A program made the translations under genes and the position numbers. The notes below the pieces were generated by a model. The model was not told where the DNA came from. It saw only the letters and a program-made list of their open reading frames with translations, and made no database searches. From Chitinophagales bacterium (lineage in GTDB: Bacteria; Bacteroidota; Bacteroidia; Chitinophagales; Saprospiraceae): a stretch of 64,000 nt of DNA. Positions 9,112 to 18,420 of this stretch are shown piece after piece; the stretch's first letter is position 1; every line of letters starts with the position of its first letter. The stretch lies in the NCBI GenBank assembly GCA_013299105.1, contig JAAFJY010000002.1, positions 124,001-188,000 on the forward strand, read 5' to 3'.

Positions 9112-9939
9112 ATGGCTAAGCAAAATTGGTTTTCTGCCTTGGGCATGTTTGCCCTGCTCTTCCTCACACTCAATGCTTGTAAGAAAGACGATGACGTCGT
9201 TTTGAGCGAACAAGACATGGTCAAACTGGCCACCCAAACCATGAAAAGCCAGCAGTCCTTTGGTACTGCATTCGGCATCGCCACCCGTGGAGCCGCTGAA
9301 GTGGACGGATTTACTTCCGACAGCCCTGAAATCCGCAGTTCTTGTGCAAAAATTACCGTTACACCAAATGACCTCAGGACTTGGCCCAAAACCGTCGTCG
9401 TGGATTTTGGTACGGGTTGTACCGACGTGGATGGCAAAAACAAAAGTGGCAAAGTGACCATGAACGTGGGTAAAATCTGGGAATCCAATTCCATCATCAC
9501 CCTCCAGTACGACAATTATGTGGAGGATGGGGTGAAATTGGAAGGCAAGTTCAGCTTTGCCAACAACAGCGTCAACAGCGGGGCCATTTTCCAACTCAAA
9601 GCCGATAAGGTCAAAATCACCGACCCCAATGGCGAAAGCTGGACCTGGACTGGCGTACACAATTTTGTACAAACCAAAGGCCAGCCCTCTTGGTGGGATT
9701 GGAGCGACGACGTTTATGACATCACGGGCAACATTGACGTACTTTTCCCCAATGGCGAAACCGTAACCTGGAATATCGACACCCCACTGGTAAAAGCCAA
9801 CAACTGTTTTTGGGCCAGCAAAGGCGTAGGCGTCCTGAAACTGAATGGCACTGACATCAAAGTAGATTACGGCAATGGCGGCTGCGACAACTCAGCGGAC
9901 CTGATCTTGAACGGTAAAACCTTCAAGATCACCTTGTAA
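9112..9939 (+). CDS. putative lipoprotein of unknown function
   Basis: A 275-residue exported protein. Residues 1-22 are a lipoprotein signal (LGMFALLFLTLNAC, with Cys as the modified residue) followed by KKDDDD-type charges. The mature part is rich in beta-strand sequence, Trp, Gly and Asn (SWTWTGVHNF, VTWNIDTPLV) and resembles secreted Bacteroidota lipoproteins without enzymatic motifs. The ATG at 9112 was chosen because it gives a proper signal; the frame is open further upstream. A strong bidirectional terminator follows at 9961. Confidence 0.75.
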   Translation: MAKQNWFSALGMFALLFLTLNACKKDDDVVLSEQDMVKLATQTMKSQQSFGTAFGIATRGAAEVDGFTSDSPEIRSSCAKITVTPNDLRTWPKTVVVDFGTGCTDVDGKNKSGKVTMNVGKIWESNSIITLQYDNYVEDGVKLEGKFSFANNSVNSGAIFQLKADKVKITDPNGESWTWTGVHNFVQTKGQPSWWDWSDDVYDITGNIDVLFPNGETVTWNIDTPLVKANNCFWASKGVGVLKLNGTDIKVDYGNGGCDNSADLILNGKTFKITL

Positions 9940-9960
9940 GTGAGGAGAACCACTGCGATA

Positions 9961-10002
9961 AAAAATGCCCCTTGCGAAACATTGTCCGCAAGGGGCATTT
10001 TT
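9961..10002. terminator. bidirectional terminator between convergent genes
   Basis: AAAAATGCCCCTTGCG (9961-9976) pairs perfectly with CGCAAGGGGCATTTTT (9987-10002), a 16-bp stem with A-run and T-run on its two sides. It can serve both the lipoprotein gene on the left and the OmpA gene on the right. Confidence 0.9.
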
Positions 10003-10043
10003 GATTATCACATGTGCGTTTGGTATTTAAGCTAAAAACGCAA

Positions 10044-10913
10044 CTACTCCGAGAGTATCTTGCCCACATTCTTCCAAAACTCCTCTTCCGCCAGGTAAAG
10101 ATTGATAGCGATACGGCGGTTGCGGGCTTGGCCTTCAATTGTCTCATTGGAGGCCGCAGGGTCTACATCGGCTTTTGAGCCCAAGGTCAGGCGGTTGGCA
10201 CTCAGGTCGTAAGTATCGGTCAACAATCGTAGCACCGCAGCAGCACGCAAGGCTGTAAAATCCCAAGGGTCCTGGTTGCGGCGACTGGCTGCCTGGTTGT
10301 CGCTGTGGCCAGTGATTTGCACCAGCCATTCAGGGCGGCTATTGAGGATTTTCGATACCGTATTCAAGGCCGCCGAGCCCGCAGGTTCTATTTTATTGAC
10401 CACACCGGGTTTGAACAAGAGGGCATCGGTAAAGGCCACCACCACTTGCCCATTGCGCAACTCAACGCTGTATTGCGTTGCGGGATAAGTGGCCAGGGAG
10501 TCTTTAAAAATCTGGATCAACTTGGTGCATTCTTCCTGCCTTTTAGCCATTGCTGTTTTGACAGTTTCAATCTGTTTTTCCAGGCTGCGGATTTTGGCGT
10601 TGCGTTCCTTGAGGGTTTCGCCCAAATTTGAGGCATTATTCTGGGCTTGGTTATTGGCCTGGTCTAGTTGCTCTTCCAATTCAGAAAGACGCTTCAAAAA
10701 CTTATCCTGGGTGGCCAACAAAGCGCCGTTCTCTCCTTTGCGCTCAGCCAAGTCAAGCTGCAGACGGGTATTTTCCGAGCGACTTTTTTGCAATTGCTCT
10801 GTAAGGGTGCCAATTTCAGTTTTGTACGAAGTTTCTAGGGCCAGGACTTGCTTACGGCTCATGCCGCAGGAATAAAAGAGCCCACAAGCTGTTAAAAATA
10901 CAATCACTCGCAT
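10044..10913 (-). CDS. OmpA-family lipoprotein with coiled coil
   Basis: A 289-residue exported protein. Residues 1-16 form a lipoprotein signal (VIVFLTACGLFYSCG). Residues about 20-120 are a heptad coiled coil (LTEQLQKSRSENTRLQ, LEEQLDQANNQAQN). Residues about 150-285 are an OmpA domain with the peptidoglycan-binding signature ITGHSDNQ, DFTALRAAAVLRLL and QARNRRIAINLYL. It probably tethers the outer membrane to peptidoglycan. It lies 17 bases downstream of the coiled-coil membrane gene at 10931 and is surely in one operon with it. Both proteins have long coiled coils, so they may interact; this is inference. Confidence 0.85.
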   Translation of the reverse strand: MRVIVFLTACGLFYSCGMSRKQVLALETSYKTEIGTLTEQLQKSRSENTRLQLDLAERKGENGALLATQDKFLKRLSELEEQLDQANNQAQNNASNLGETLKERNAKIRSLEKQIETVKTAMAKRQEECTKLIQIFKDSLATYPATQYSVELRNGQVVVAFTDALLFKPGVVNKIEPAGSAALNTVSKILNSRPEWLVQITGHSDNQAASRRNQDPWDFTALRAAAVLRLLTDTYDLSANRLTLGSKADVDPAASNETIEGQARNRRIAINLYLAEEEFWKNVGKILSE

Positions 10914-10930
10914 GGGAAAATGGGTTCGAT

Positions 10931-11851
10931 TTACTGCAAACGAAAACTTGAGGCCCCCAACAAGCCCACATCCGTAAACACCGAAACGCGGTAATAGCCA
11001 TCGCGCAGCTTGTCTTCGAGATCATGGCTAAAGCTCAGGCGCTGTGAGGCTGTAATTTTTTCATCCTTGGCCTTTACCGCCAAGAGGTCCATCCTAGCAC
11101 CATTTACCATCGCCTTGGCCGAGATATTGGATCCCACAATGGGGGTGCCCTTGTCGTCGGTAATGGTCAGGTACAATGGGCGCAGACCCTGGTATTCTTG
11201 GGGCACTTCAACCAGGTCGAAAGAAACTTTGATGCGGCGGGCTTTGCCTGCTTTGGCAGTAGCTTTCGGTTTGCGACCCTCCACTTCTACTGCAAAGCCA
11301 CTGGCTTTAAAGTTGGCCAGGGTAAGGCGCTTAAGTTCGCCTTGGATGGTGCGGTTGAGATTGGCCAGGGCAGTATTTTCATCGCGGGCTACGCCGAGAT
11401 CGCGTTCCAGTTGGCCAGTACGCACTTTCAAGTCGTCATTTTCCTTACGCAGGTCGTTGATCACCGATTCCAAATCCGCTTTCTCTGCTAGCAGCTGCTG
11501 TATTTCGCCCCTCAAGCCATTGACTTCTGACAGGCGATTCGATTTAGCCGCTTTGATTTCGGCATCTTTGCGGGCCAGGGTGCTCATTGCGTCAGCCAGA
11601 GAACCTTTTAAGCCTTCGTTCTCATCTGCCAGGGAATCGTAAGTCGCCGAGAGGCTGTCAACCTGGGCAGCAAGTTCTGTTTTTAAATCATTTAGTCCTT
11701 GCAACTCGTTGCTCATCTGCTCATTTTCACTTTGCAAGGCTTGTCGAGCATTTCTTTGTTGCACCCCCCACCAAGCCGCTCCACCCAAACCCAGGGCAAG
11801 CAAGAGAGCAAGTACGATTGGGAGTCGGTTGGTACTGTTTTGGTTTTCCAT
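10931..11851 (-). CDS. coiled-coil protein with N-terminal membrane anchor
   Basis: A 306-residue protein with a membrane segment at about 10-27 (LPIVLALLLALGLGGAAWWG), a long coiled coil at about 35-165 (LKTELAAQVDSLSATYDSLA, EIQQLLAEKADLESVINDLR) and a C-terminal beta-rich domain (KARRIKVSFDLVEVPQEYQG, LYLTITDDKG, YYRVSVFTDVGLL). No known domain name fits with confidence. It is the first gene of a two-gene operon with the OmpA lipoprotein at 10044. A role as an inner-membrane partner spanning the periplasm towards that OmpA protein is plausible from topology only. Confidence 0.75.
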   Translation of the reverse strand: MENQNSTNRLPIVLALLLALGLGGAAWWGVQQRNARQALQSENEQMSNELQGLNDLKTELAAQVDSLSATYDSLADENEGLKGSLADAMSTLARKDAEIKAAKSNRLSEVNGLRGEIQQLLAEKADLESVINDLRKENDDLKVRTGQLERDLGVARDENTALANLNRTIQGELKRLTLANFKASGFAVEVEGRKPKATAKAGKARRIKVSFDLVEVPQEYQGLRPLYLTITDDKGTPIVGSNISAKAMVNGARMDLLAVKAKDEKITASQRLSFSHDLEDKLRDGYYRVSVFTDVGLLGASSFRLQ

Positions 11852-12016
11852 GTTACCGAGAATTGTGGTCTTTCAACAGCTATTTGAGCATGTTTTAGAT
11901 GCTCCATTTCAAGACTGCAAGTTTAGCACAAAAAATGAGGCTTGAGAAATAAAAATGAGCATTTGGTGAGGCTTAGAAACTGTTTTAAAACACCCTACGG
12001 ATCATAAAACGGTTTC

Positions 12017-14221
12017 TTACAAATTCAACCAATAGGTCCATTTAGCCACCAATGCACGGTTCTTGGTCCCCCAATTCACTGAATCGTAGTTGTCAGTGTA
12101 AACCAGGAAGAAATCAGATACGGGAGCGTAACGCCACTGCAAGCGAGCATTGATATTGAGGTTGTCGATTTGGTTGTTATATTGAATAAACGTAGTGAGA
12201 AAAACCTTGCGGCTAAAGGTCAGGTCAATTCTAGGCCCCACCAAAAGCAGATTGGCCGTAGCAAAGGGTTTTGGCAAAGCCACATGGCTGTAATTGAAAT
12301 TCATCTCAATCGAACCAAAGGGTTGGTAACGATAAGTGAGGCTACCCATAAAACTGGCCAACCAGCCGTTGAAATAAGCCCCAACAGTGGGTTCAATGCG
12401 GTAAAAAAGCTTTTTGCGCTGGTCAGATGCATACGAGCCCTGGAAATTGACAAAGTTGTAGTCGGTATCCTTGTCCAATTTCTTGCCCCCCGAACGACTG
12501 GGGTCAAATGCATCAAAAAGGTAGATGTAATTATGATTGATACTGCCACGCAGCATGGCTGTATTTTTGAGATCGGAATCAAAAAACAGGCTGTAGGTAT
12601 GGTCGGTTTTGCCGTATTCGGGTTTCCAAAATATTTCTGACCTTAAGCCAATACTAAATTGATTCACCCAATTGTTTTGTGGGTAAAAGAAGAACTCCGC
12701 AGAAGGGGCCATGCGGAAAAAGTCTCGGCGGGGAACAAAGCCGATCTCTGGATTGAACCCATCTTTGACCCATTGGTGGTCCCAACGAAAAGCATGGGGT
12801 CGGTCGCGGTACTCCAGAAAGGCACCATGAGCGAATTTTTCGCTGGCTTTGATGCTTTCGTCTGGGCTGAAAACCTGGTGGTGAAAAGCCTTGCCCACCC
12901 ATTTGTTATCCGAAGAGGCCAGGTTGTAGTCCAGTCCTAAAACCCGGTTATAGGGGCTAGGTACTTCAATATTTTCCTGTTGGCTGAATGACTCTTTGTT
13001 GGCAAAAATAAGTCCCACATTGGAGCGCGAAAAGACCTTGCGCTGGATGGCTGCCACGCTGAAGTTAGCGTTGGGAATCCCATCCTTTCCGCCTTGCATC
13101 GACTGCATATTGAGCAACCCCACTCGCCAATCATCGTTGAGCTTGCCACTCAAGCGGGCTCCGTAAGCAATAGGGGTTTGTACGATCAATCCCGAACTGT
13201 CGCGGCCAATACCGATGCGACGAGAGAAAAAGGGATTGATCCGGGCACTGCCAAAACTGGCAAACAAGTCGGCATTTTCCAAAAAAAACTGCCTGCGCTC
13301 CGGGAAAAAAATCTCAAAGCGATCAAGGTTGATGACTTGGCGGTCAACTTCTACTTGCGAAAAATCAGGATTTACAGTCAAGTCCAGGTTCAGGGCTGGC
13401 GTGATGGCCACTTTGGCATCGGCCCCTGCATTGAAATTGGAGTTGGCTGGGGCATTGGCCTGGTAATCTTTGGTCACCCCGCCAGTTAAATAAGGAATGA
13501 TCGAAACCTTGGAGCCTGGTTTTTCCAATGGTTTTTCGAAATGGATATTACCCATATAAGCCAGGCTCATGATGATTTGGTTTTGTGGAATGTGGTTCCA
13601 GGTGGAGCGGGTATTGGTCTGGGTGTCGAAGCGATAGCTGTTGAAGTTCCAATCTTGCGAGCCCTCACGGTAGCGGATTGAACTAAAGGGGATCGCCAGC
13701 TCGCAAGACCAATAGCCGTCTTCAATCACTGAAGCCCCGTTCCACTTGTTGTCCCAGCTTTCGTTGAAGTCGGCACTCTCCCGTCCGCCATTGGCGATGA
13801 GCGCCTCGCGCATGACGCCCATGGGGTTCATGCCGAATACAAAAGCATTGGTACGGTCGTTGAATGGGTCAAAAACCAGGGTAAGGTTGTCGTTGCCTCC
13901 AGCCCTAAAGTCCCGGCGCAAGGAGGGAATTACGTATTTTTTTCCAGTAGAATAGCATTTGGCAGCTACAAAAAGGGTGTTCTCATCATAGGCCATGTAA
14001 ATTTCAGTCTGTACCTGGCAAAGTGTAGTATCGTTGGGAAATTGTGACCAAAAATCCTTAGCTGGCAGGCCGCTGAACCATTCCGACTCCTCGATTTTGC
14101 CATCTATCTTAATGTTCCCACCAATGACCTTGGCTTGGATGACCTTTTCCTGGACAGGAGCTTGAGAAAACGCCTGAAACAAGGTGAGTAATAGCACTAG
14201 TGAAGTAAAAACCCTTTTCAT
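12017..14221 (-). CDS. DUF5916 protein: CBM9-like domain + outer-membrane barrel
   Basis: A 734-residue exported protein. Residues 1-20 are a signal peptide (RVFTSLVLLLTLFQAFSQ). Residues about 25-215 resemble the carbohydrate-binding family 9-like domain (VIGGNIKIDGKIEESEWFSG, FNFNSYRFDTQTNTRSTW). The rest is DUF5916, a predicted outer-membrane beta barrel with FFPERRQFFLENADLF and FFSRRIGIG signatures. Such proteins are common in Bacteroidota and their function is unknown. The ATG at 14221 was chosen; an upstream TTG at 14242 would put seven residues before the signal peptide. Flanked by gaps of 165 and 125 bases, so likely transcribed alone. Confidence 0.85.
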   Translation of the reverse strand: MKRVFTSLVLLLTLFQAFSQAPVQEKVIQAKVIGGNIKIDGKIEESEWFSGLPAKDFWSQFPNDTTLCQVQTEIYMAYDENTLFVAAKCYSTGKKYVIPSLRRDFRAGGNDNLTLVFDPFNDRTNAFVFGMNPMGVMREALIANGGRESADFNESWDNKWNGASVIEDGYWSCELAIPFSSIRYREGSQDWNFNSYRFDTQTNTRSTWNHIPQNQIIMSLAYMGNIHFEKPLEKPGSKVSIIPYLTGGVTKDYQANAPANSNFNAGADAKVAITPALNLDLTVNPDFSQVEVDRQVINLDRFEIFFPERRQFFLENADLFASFGSARINPFFSRRIGIGRDSSGLIVQTPIAYGARLSGKLNDDWRVGLLNMQSMQGGKDGIPNANFSVAAIQRKVFSRSNVGLIFANKESFSQQENIEVPSPYNRVLGLDYNLASSDNKWVGKAFHHQVFSPDESIKASEKFAHGAFLEYRDRPHAFRWDHQWVKDGFNPEIGFVPRRDFFRMAPSAEFFFYPQNNWVNQFSIGLRSEIFWKPEYGKTDHTYSLFFDSDLKNTAMLRGSINHNYIYLFDAFDPSRSGGKKLDKDTDYNFVNFQGSYASDQRKKLFYRIEPTVGAYFNGWLASFMGSLTYRYQPFGSIEMNFNYSHVALPKPFATANLLLVGPRIDLTFSRKVFLTTFIQYNNQIDNLNINARLQWRYAPVSDFFLVYTDNYDSVNWGTKNRALVAKWTYWLNL

Positions 14222-14346
14222 GCCGCAAAAGTAAGCAAGCAACGGGGTTTCAATCGGCAGATTCTACAAAATGACTGAAAATCAAGTATTATGTTGCAAA
14301 AATGATGCTGAAAGTACCAAAAAAGAAAGCAAGGGACAGCAAGTAC

Positions 14347-15687
14347 TCAGTCGGCTAAGTTGAGCGGCGGCAACAAAATGCCCCCAAACAACAAATAGGC
14401 CCAAAGCAAGGTCCAAACAATGTTGAACAACTGAGCACCCACAAAAACCAAAGCAGGCCGCCCTTGTTGCATACCAGCCAAATCAGCAAAACGTGCTTCC
14501 AAGCCAATGGATACAAAGGCCAGCGCAAACCACAGGGTGCGCATTCCATTCAAAAAACCACCAACTTGCTTAACCGTATCAATTGGCAGCAGGAAAGAGA
14601 AAACCAAAGAAGCGGCAATGAACCCTATCACAAACTTAGGAAAACGCTCCCAGACCAAGCCCAGGCTGGGTTTTTCATCGCCAGCCTTGTCGCTGTCTTT
14701 GTTGCGCAAAATCCACCAGGTGGTGATGAAAAAGGCCGCAAAACCCAAAAGTACGTTTTGCGAAAACTTGACAATGACCCCTGCTTTGGTCGCCACGGGA
14801 CCGACCAGTTGAGAGGCCGCCGTTACGGAGGCGGTGGTGTCCAAAGTGCCGCCAAGCCAAGCTCCGCCCACTACTTCAGGAATACCAAAAGCACGGATGA
14901 TCCAAGGTTGCAAGATCAGCATAGGGATGGCCACTAGCAAAACCAGGGTTGTAACGTACGAAAGCTTTTTCTTGTCGCCTTGAATGGCACCACTGGCTAC
15001 AATGGCCGCCGAAACGCCACAAATGGCCACCGCTGAAGCGAGCATGACTCCAAACTCATCATCAACTTTGAGGCGGCGCGAAAGCCACATGGATACAAAC
15101 CATACCACCAACACCACAATGACGGCCTGAAGAATCCCCGGCAAACCTGCCTTGACCAAATCGGTGAACAAAACGCTGCTGCCTAAAATAACCAAACCTA
15201 CTTTGATGAAAAACTCTGAACGAGCAGCGGATTTAAGCCATTCAGGCAAGTGGAAAAGGTTGTTGAGCACTAAGCCAAAAATCAGGGCAAAAACCACGTA
15301 TTCGATGCCATAAGCTTCGATTGCTTTGCTGCCTGAGGTAATCAGGGCCAGGATAGCCAATAAAAAAATCACCCCAAAACCCAGCAAAAATCTACCTACC
15401 CTTCCGCTGCTCAACCAGACTGTCAATCCCGCCAGTAGAGCAAAAACTGTACCCAAAATCCACAACAAACTCAGATTTTTGGTAGCTAAAACAATGGTGA
15501 TTAAATCGCTTGTACTGGTCCATTTGTAGGCCGGAGCACTGAATTTAAAATCAGGATTCATCAAGGCCCACCCCAAGACCAGCACAAAAATGAGCCCTGC
15601 AATGCCTACGGCCCAAATGTCTTCACTAAAAGTAGCCCATTTGTTAGCGTTTTCAGTGAGGGGCTTGGTTTGCGGATCAGGCTGCAT
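14347..15687 (-). CDS. YeiH/UPF0324-family putative sulfate exporter
   Basis: A 446-residue polytopic inner-membrane protein with about 11 hydrophobic segments. The family signature is clear: EFFIKVGLVILGSSVLFTDL, the conserved AICGVSAAIVASGAI, WLGGTLDTTASVTAAS and FSQNVLLGF. These match the PSE (putative sulfate exporter, YeiH) family. The substrate has not been shown for most members; sulfate export is a family label. The N-terminal 80 residues add two extra hydrophobic segments compared with E. coli YeiH (349 residues). It stands alone, divergent from the OmpA gene at 15848. Confidence 0.85.
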   Translation of the reverse strand: MQPDPQTKPLTENANKWATFSEDIWAVGIAGLIFVLVLGWALMNPDFKFSAPAYKWTSTSDLITIVLATKNLSLLWILGTVFALLAGLTVWLSSGRVGRFLLGFGVIFLLAILALITSGSKAIEAYGIEYVVFALIFGLVLNNLFHLPEWLKSAARSEFFIKVGLVILGSSVLFTDLVKAGLPGILQAVIVVLVVWFVSMWLSRRLKVDDEFGVMLASAVAICGVSAAIVASGAIQGDKKKLSYVTTLVLLVAIPMLILQPWIIRAFGIPEVVGGAWLGGTLDTTASVTAASQLVGPVATKAGVIVKFSQNVLLGFAAFFITTWWILRNKDSDKAGDEKPSLGLVWERFPKFVIGFIAASLVFSFLLPIDTVKQVGGFLNGMRTLWFALAFVSIGLEARFADLAGMQQGRPALVFVGAQLFNIVWTLLWAYLLFGGILLPPLNLAD

Positions 15688-15847
15688 GAACTATGTTTTT
15701 CGAGTTGAATAGACTTTACGACGAGTGAAGATAAGGTTAAACTTTGCAGATTTTGTGCTGAAACATTTAAAATTCTCTTAAATCAGTATCAACAGCCTAG
15801 CATATTTGGATTTTTGCGTCGTAAGTTTGTAAGCATCGTTCAACCAA

Positions 15848-16558
15848 ATGCAAAGAACCATGAAAACCATTCTTCCTCGTACCTCCTTGAAATCGTTGTT
15901 GCTGGCCGCTTTGAGCCTTTTGTTCATTTTTCAATCCCAGTCTTGCAACAACACCGCTCGCGGCGCAGCGATCGGTGCAGCGGCAGGCGGCTTGATCGGG
16001 ATATTGATCGCCGATGGCGATGACAATGCAAAGGGCGTTTTGATTGGCGCGACCATTGGTGGCATGGCAGGATCAATCATCGGCAGTTACATGGATAAAC
16101 ACGCCAAACAACTGAAAAAAGATTTGGGCAAAGACGCCAAAGTAGAACGGGTGGGCGAATCGATTTTGGTAACTTTTGATTCGGGTGTGCTTTTCGATGT
16201 GGATTCTTATGCCCTGAAATCCAAAACGCGTGCGACACTCGACGACATGACCGAAACGATCAAGAAGTACGACGACACTGAATTGGTCGTCATGGGCCAT
16301 ACCGACAACACAGGCAGCCACGATCACAACCAAAACCTGTCCGAAGACCGCGCCCGTTCCGTATCCAGTTACCTGCGTCAAAAAGGGGTAGTATCCAGCC
16401 GTTTGACCAACAAGGGCTTTGGCGAAACCAAGCCCGTATCAAACAACACCTCCGCTTCTGGCCGCCAACTGAACCGCCGGGTAGAAATTGCCATCGTAGC
16501 CAGCCGCGAGCTGCAAGACCAGGCCCGAAAAGGCAAAGAACCCCAGGTGAATCGCTAA
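15848..16558 (+). CDS. OmpA-family protein with glycine-zipper segment
   Basis: A 236-residue envelope protein. An N-terminal export signal ends near SQSC, a possible but weak lipobox. Residues about 38-80 are a glycine zipper (AAIGAAAGGLIGILIAD, GVLIGATIGGMAGSIIGSYM). Residues about 100-225 are an OmpA domain (LVTFDSGVLFDVDS, GHTDNTGSHDHN, RARSVSSYLRQKGV, NRRVEIAIV). This order is that of YfiB/YiaD-type lipoproteins. ATG at 15860 is an alternative start four codons in. A strong terminator follows, so it is monocistronic. Confidence 0.85.
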   Translation: MQRTMKTILPRTSLKSLLLAALSLLFIFQSQSCNNTARGAAIGAAAGGLIGILIADGDDNAKGVLIGATIGGMAGSIIGSYMDKHAKQLKKDLGKDAKVERVGESILVTFDSGVLFDVDSYALKSKTRATLDDMTETIKKYDDTELVVMGHTDNTGSHDHNQNLSEDRARSVSSYLRQKGVVSSRLTNKGFGETKPVSNNTSASGRQLNRRVEIAIVASRELQDQARKGKEPQVNR

Positions 16559-16576
16559 AATCTGGGTAGTTGTATA

Positions 16577-16617
16577 AAAAATGCCTTTGGCCTTGTAAAA
16601 AGGCCAAAGGCATTTTT
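16577..16617 (+). terminator. terminator after the OmpA/glycine-zipper gene
   Basis: AAAAATGCCTTTGGCC (16577-16592) pairs perfectly with GGCCAAAGGCATTTTT (16602-16617) around a 9-base loop. The T-run follows directly. Confidence 0.9.
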
Positions 16618-16865
16618 CCTTTTTGATCGGCACTGAGGTTTTTTGGCAATTGATATTCCTCAAAACTCCTCGATTGCCCAATCGTCGATCGCCTTTTTGC
16701 TTGAATTGAAATTGATGCCCGAACTGTGGATTTGGCTGGAGGTTTTCACCCCCGCGTTTTGGCCAACCCCAAGAATGCATCGCTTACTCTTTTTTTATAT
16801 CAATTTGCACAAAACCTATTTCTGACCAGTACGGCAGGAAAATATAGCCCTTGGATGGTCACACA

Positions 16866-16910
16866 AAAAAAAGCCCGGAAATTTTGAATTCAAAACCTCC
16901 GGGCTTTTTT
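16866..16910. terminator. second terminator-like hairpin in a 548-base gap
   Basis: AAAAAAGCCCGGA (16866-16878) pairs with TCCGGGCTTTTTT (16898-16910). The gap from 16559 to 17106 holds this hairpin, the terminator at 16577 and a palindromic repeat at 16972. Bases 16618-16865 show no convincing gene; a 60-codon open frame there lacks coding character. This hairpin may stop transcripts of the desaturase gene coming from the right. Confidence 0.6.
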
Positions 16911-16971
16911 ACTTCAAACCATTGGGCTTTATGTACATTTAACTCATTGTCCATAAAGTCCAAAGGAGTGT

Positions 16972-17088
16972 AGGTGGACGGATTTAGGGTTAGTAAAAAA
17001 AAGAGAATTCCTTATTTAAACAACTGACTAGAAGGAAGTTGTGTTCTTTTTTTTGCTAATCCTCAAAAGCAAATCGTCCATTTTATTT
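16972..17088 (-). repeat. palindromic repeat family E, copy 1
   Basis: An imperfect palindrome of about 115 bases, read best on the minus strand. Its core GAACACAACTTCCTT (plus strand AAGGAAGTTGTGTTC at 17033-17047) recurs at 35140 and 63620. The outer arms pair with each other here (GGACGATTTG against CAAATCC-GTCC) but differ in sequence from the other copies. It lies immediately downstream of the desaturase gene. Confidence 0.75.
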
Positions 17089-17106
17089 TAGCTCAAATGC
17101 TAAGCA

Positions 17107-18177
17107 TCAAGCTGGTACTGATTCAGGAACTAGGATTTTCGCAGTTCGCTCTTTCATCAGGGCAATGATCTCCTCTTTTGATTCAAAGGTACCATTGATA
17201 TTGACTACGTGATCAGCTAATTTGTCGTAGTTTTTAGCCATCAACAACAAGAAAATGCGCAAAAAATCGAGGTCCTCAAATACGAGAGCCTTGTTTTCGG
17301 CGTATTCTTGACTTTTGTCGATCAAGTGCTGTGGATGTTCGGTCCAATGCAGGTGCGGCAGAATATGGTGGCTGATGTGGTAGCCGTCATTCCAGCATTT
17401 GTGATTGTACTTGTGGTTGATGCAAGTGCCGCTGTTTTTGTACGCATTACCCGGATCCTCTGCATCTACGAACGAATGCTGAGACCAATTGCCCAACATC
17501 GCTACAACGCGAAATACAAACAAAGGGAAAATAAAAGCCCAAAAAGCAGCTGTGAAATTCACAAAGCACAATATGATGACCATACTGTAAAAGAAAATTT
17601 CGCCAGCGAGGATGCGAGTGGTGAAAAACTTGCGGTTCAACTTGCTATGATACTGGTACATATCATATACCCCAAAAAGCAGAAAGCGACCTACGTACTT
17701 GCTGAAGTCTTTGAAACTATCGCGCTGGTAACCCATCGTACAGCTGCCGTCTGGTTCGAGGTTGTTCTCAGCATGGTGCATACCAATGTGGTGTGCGCGG
17801 TAAGTTTCCGGAGTATGGCCAAAGAAAGGTGCCAAAAACCAGGGCAAATAATTGTTCAAAAAAACATAATCACTTTTGAACAGCGGTCGGTGGATTGCGC
17901 AGTGCAACATCAACCCAAAAGGGCCTTTGAAGTACAAATGACCAAGGTAAAAATGGGCCGCAAATACCAACCACCAGACCCAACCTTGGGTCAGGAACAA
18001 GAGAATAGTGAGCGGTACCAGGGTAAAACTGATGCGCAGCGTTAGGTGAACAAAAGGCAAATCACGCGGATCTTTGAGCAAGCTAACCCAAAAACGATCC
18101 AGTGCATTACCTGGACTTTCAGATCCGATCGGATCGTGCAGCGTAATGTTGGCGAAATCTCTCATGGAGGCAGACAA
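17107..18177 (-). CDS. membrane fatty acid desaturase
   Basis: A 356-residue integral membrane di-iron enzyme of the fatty acid desaturase superfamily. Histidine boxes are visible: HCAIH (about residue 92), HHIGMHH (about 130) and HISHHILPHLHWTEH (about 267), plus several hydrophobic segments (FTLVPLTILLFLTQGWVWWL, IFFYSMVIILCFVNFTAAFW). It would introduce a double bond in a membrane lipid or similar acyl chain using O2 and an electron donor. The precise position and substrate cannot be told. The gene stands alone, divergent from the permease at 18421. Confidence 0.85.
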   Translation of the reverse strand: MSASMRDFANITLHDPIGSESPGNALDRFWVSLLKDPRDLPFVHLTLRISFTLVPLTILLFLTQGWVWWLVFAAHFYLGHLYFKGPFGLMLHCAIHRPLFKSDYVFLNNYLPWFLAPFFGHTPETYRAHHIGMHHAENNLEPDGSCTMGYQRDSFKDFSKYVGRFLLFGVYDMYQYHSKLNRKFFTTRILAGEIFFYSMVIILCFVNFTAAFWAFIFPLFVFRVVAMLGNWSQHSFVDAEDPGNAYKNSGTCINHKYNHKCWNDGYHISHHILPHLHWTEHPQHLIDKSQEYAENKALVFEDLDFLRIFLLLMAKNYDKLADHVVNINGTFESKEEIIALMKERTAKILVPESVPA

Positions 18178-18420
18178 TGTTTTTGCAATAATGAATCACT
18201 TACGATACCAGCACTTGCGGCTCGTCTCAACACTATGAATCAAGGGAATATACCGGAAGACCCGCAAGATACGCAATTAAGGTATTCTCTAGGTAACTAC
18301 CTGCCATTAATGCAATGAATATGAAGGCAAATGACCAAAATAGCGCAAAAAATGGCCTTCTACTGGTATAATCCCGGCCAATGTGCAGTAAATCCGATAA
18401 AAAAGCAGCAACTTTGCAAC

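Noticed and set aside
16643-16825. 60-codon plus-strand open frame
   Set aside because: Lies between two terminators, low-complexity sequence, no start signal.
16866-16910. small RNA gene in the 16.6-17.1 kb gap
   Set aside because: Only hairpins with T-runs are present; no promoter-like box in front, so terminators explain them.
17308-18045. 245-codon plus-strand open frame
   Set aside because: Antisense to the desaturase gene, which has all three histidine boxes.
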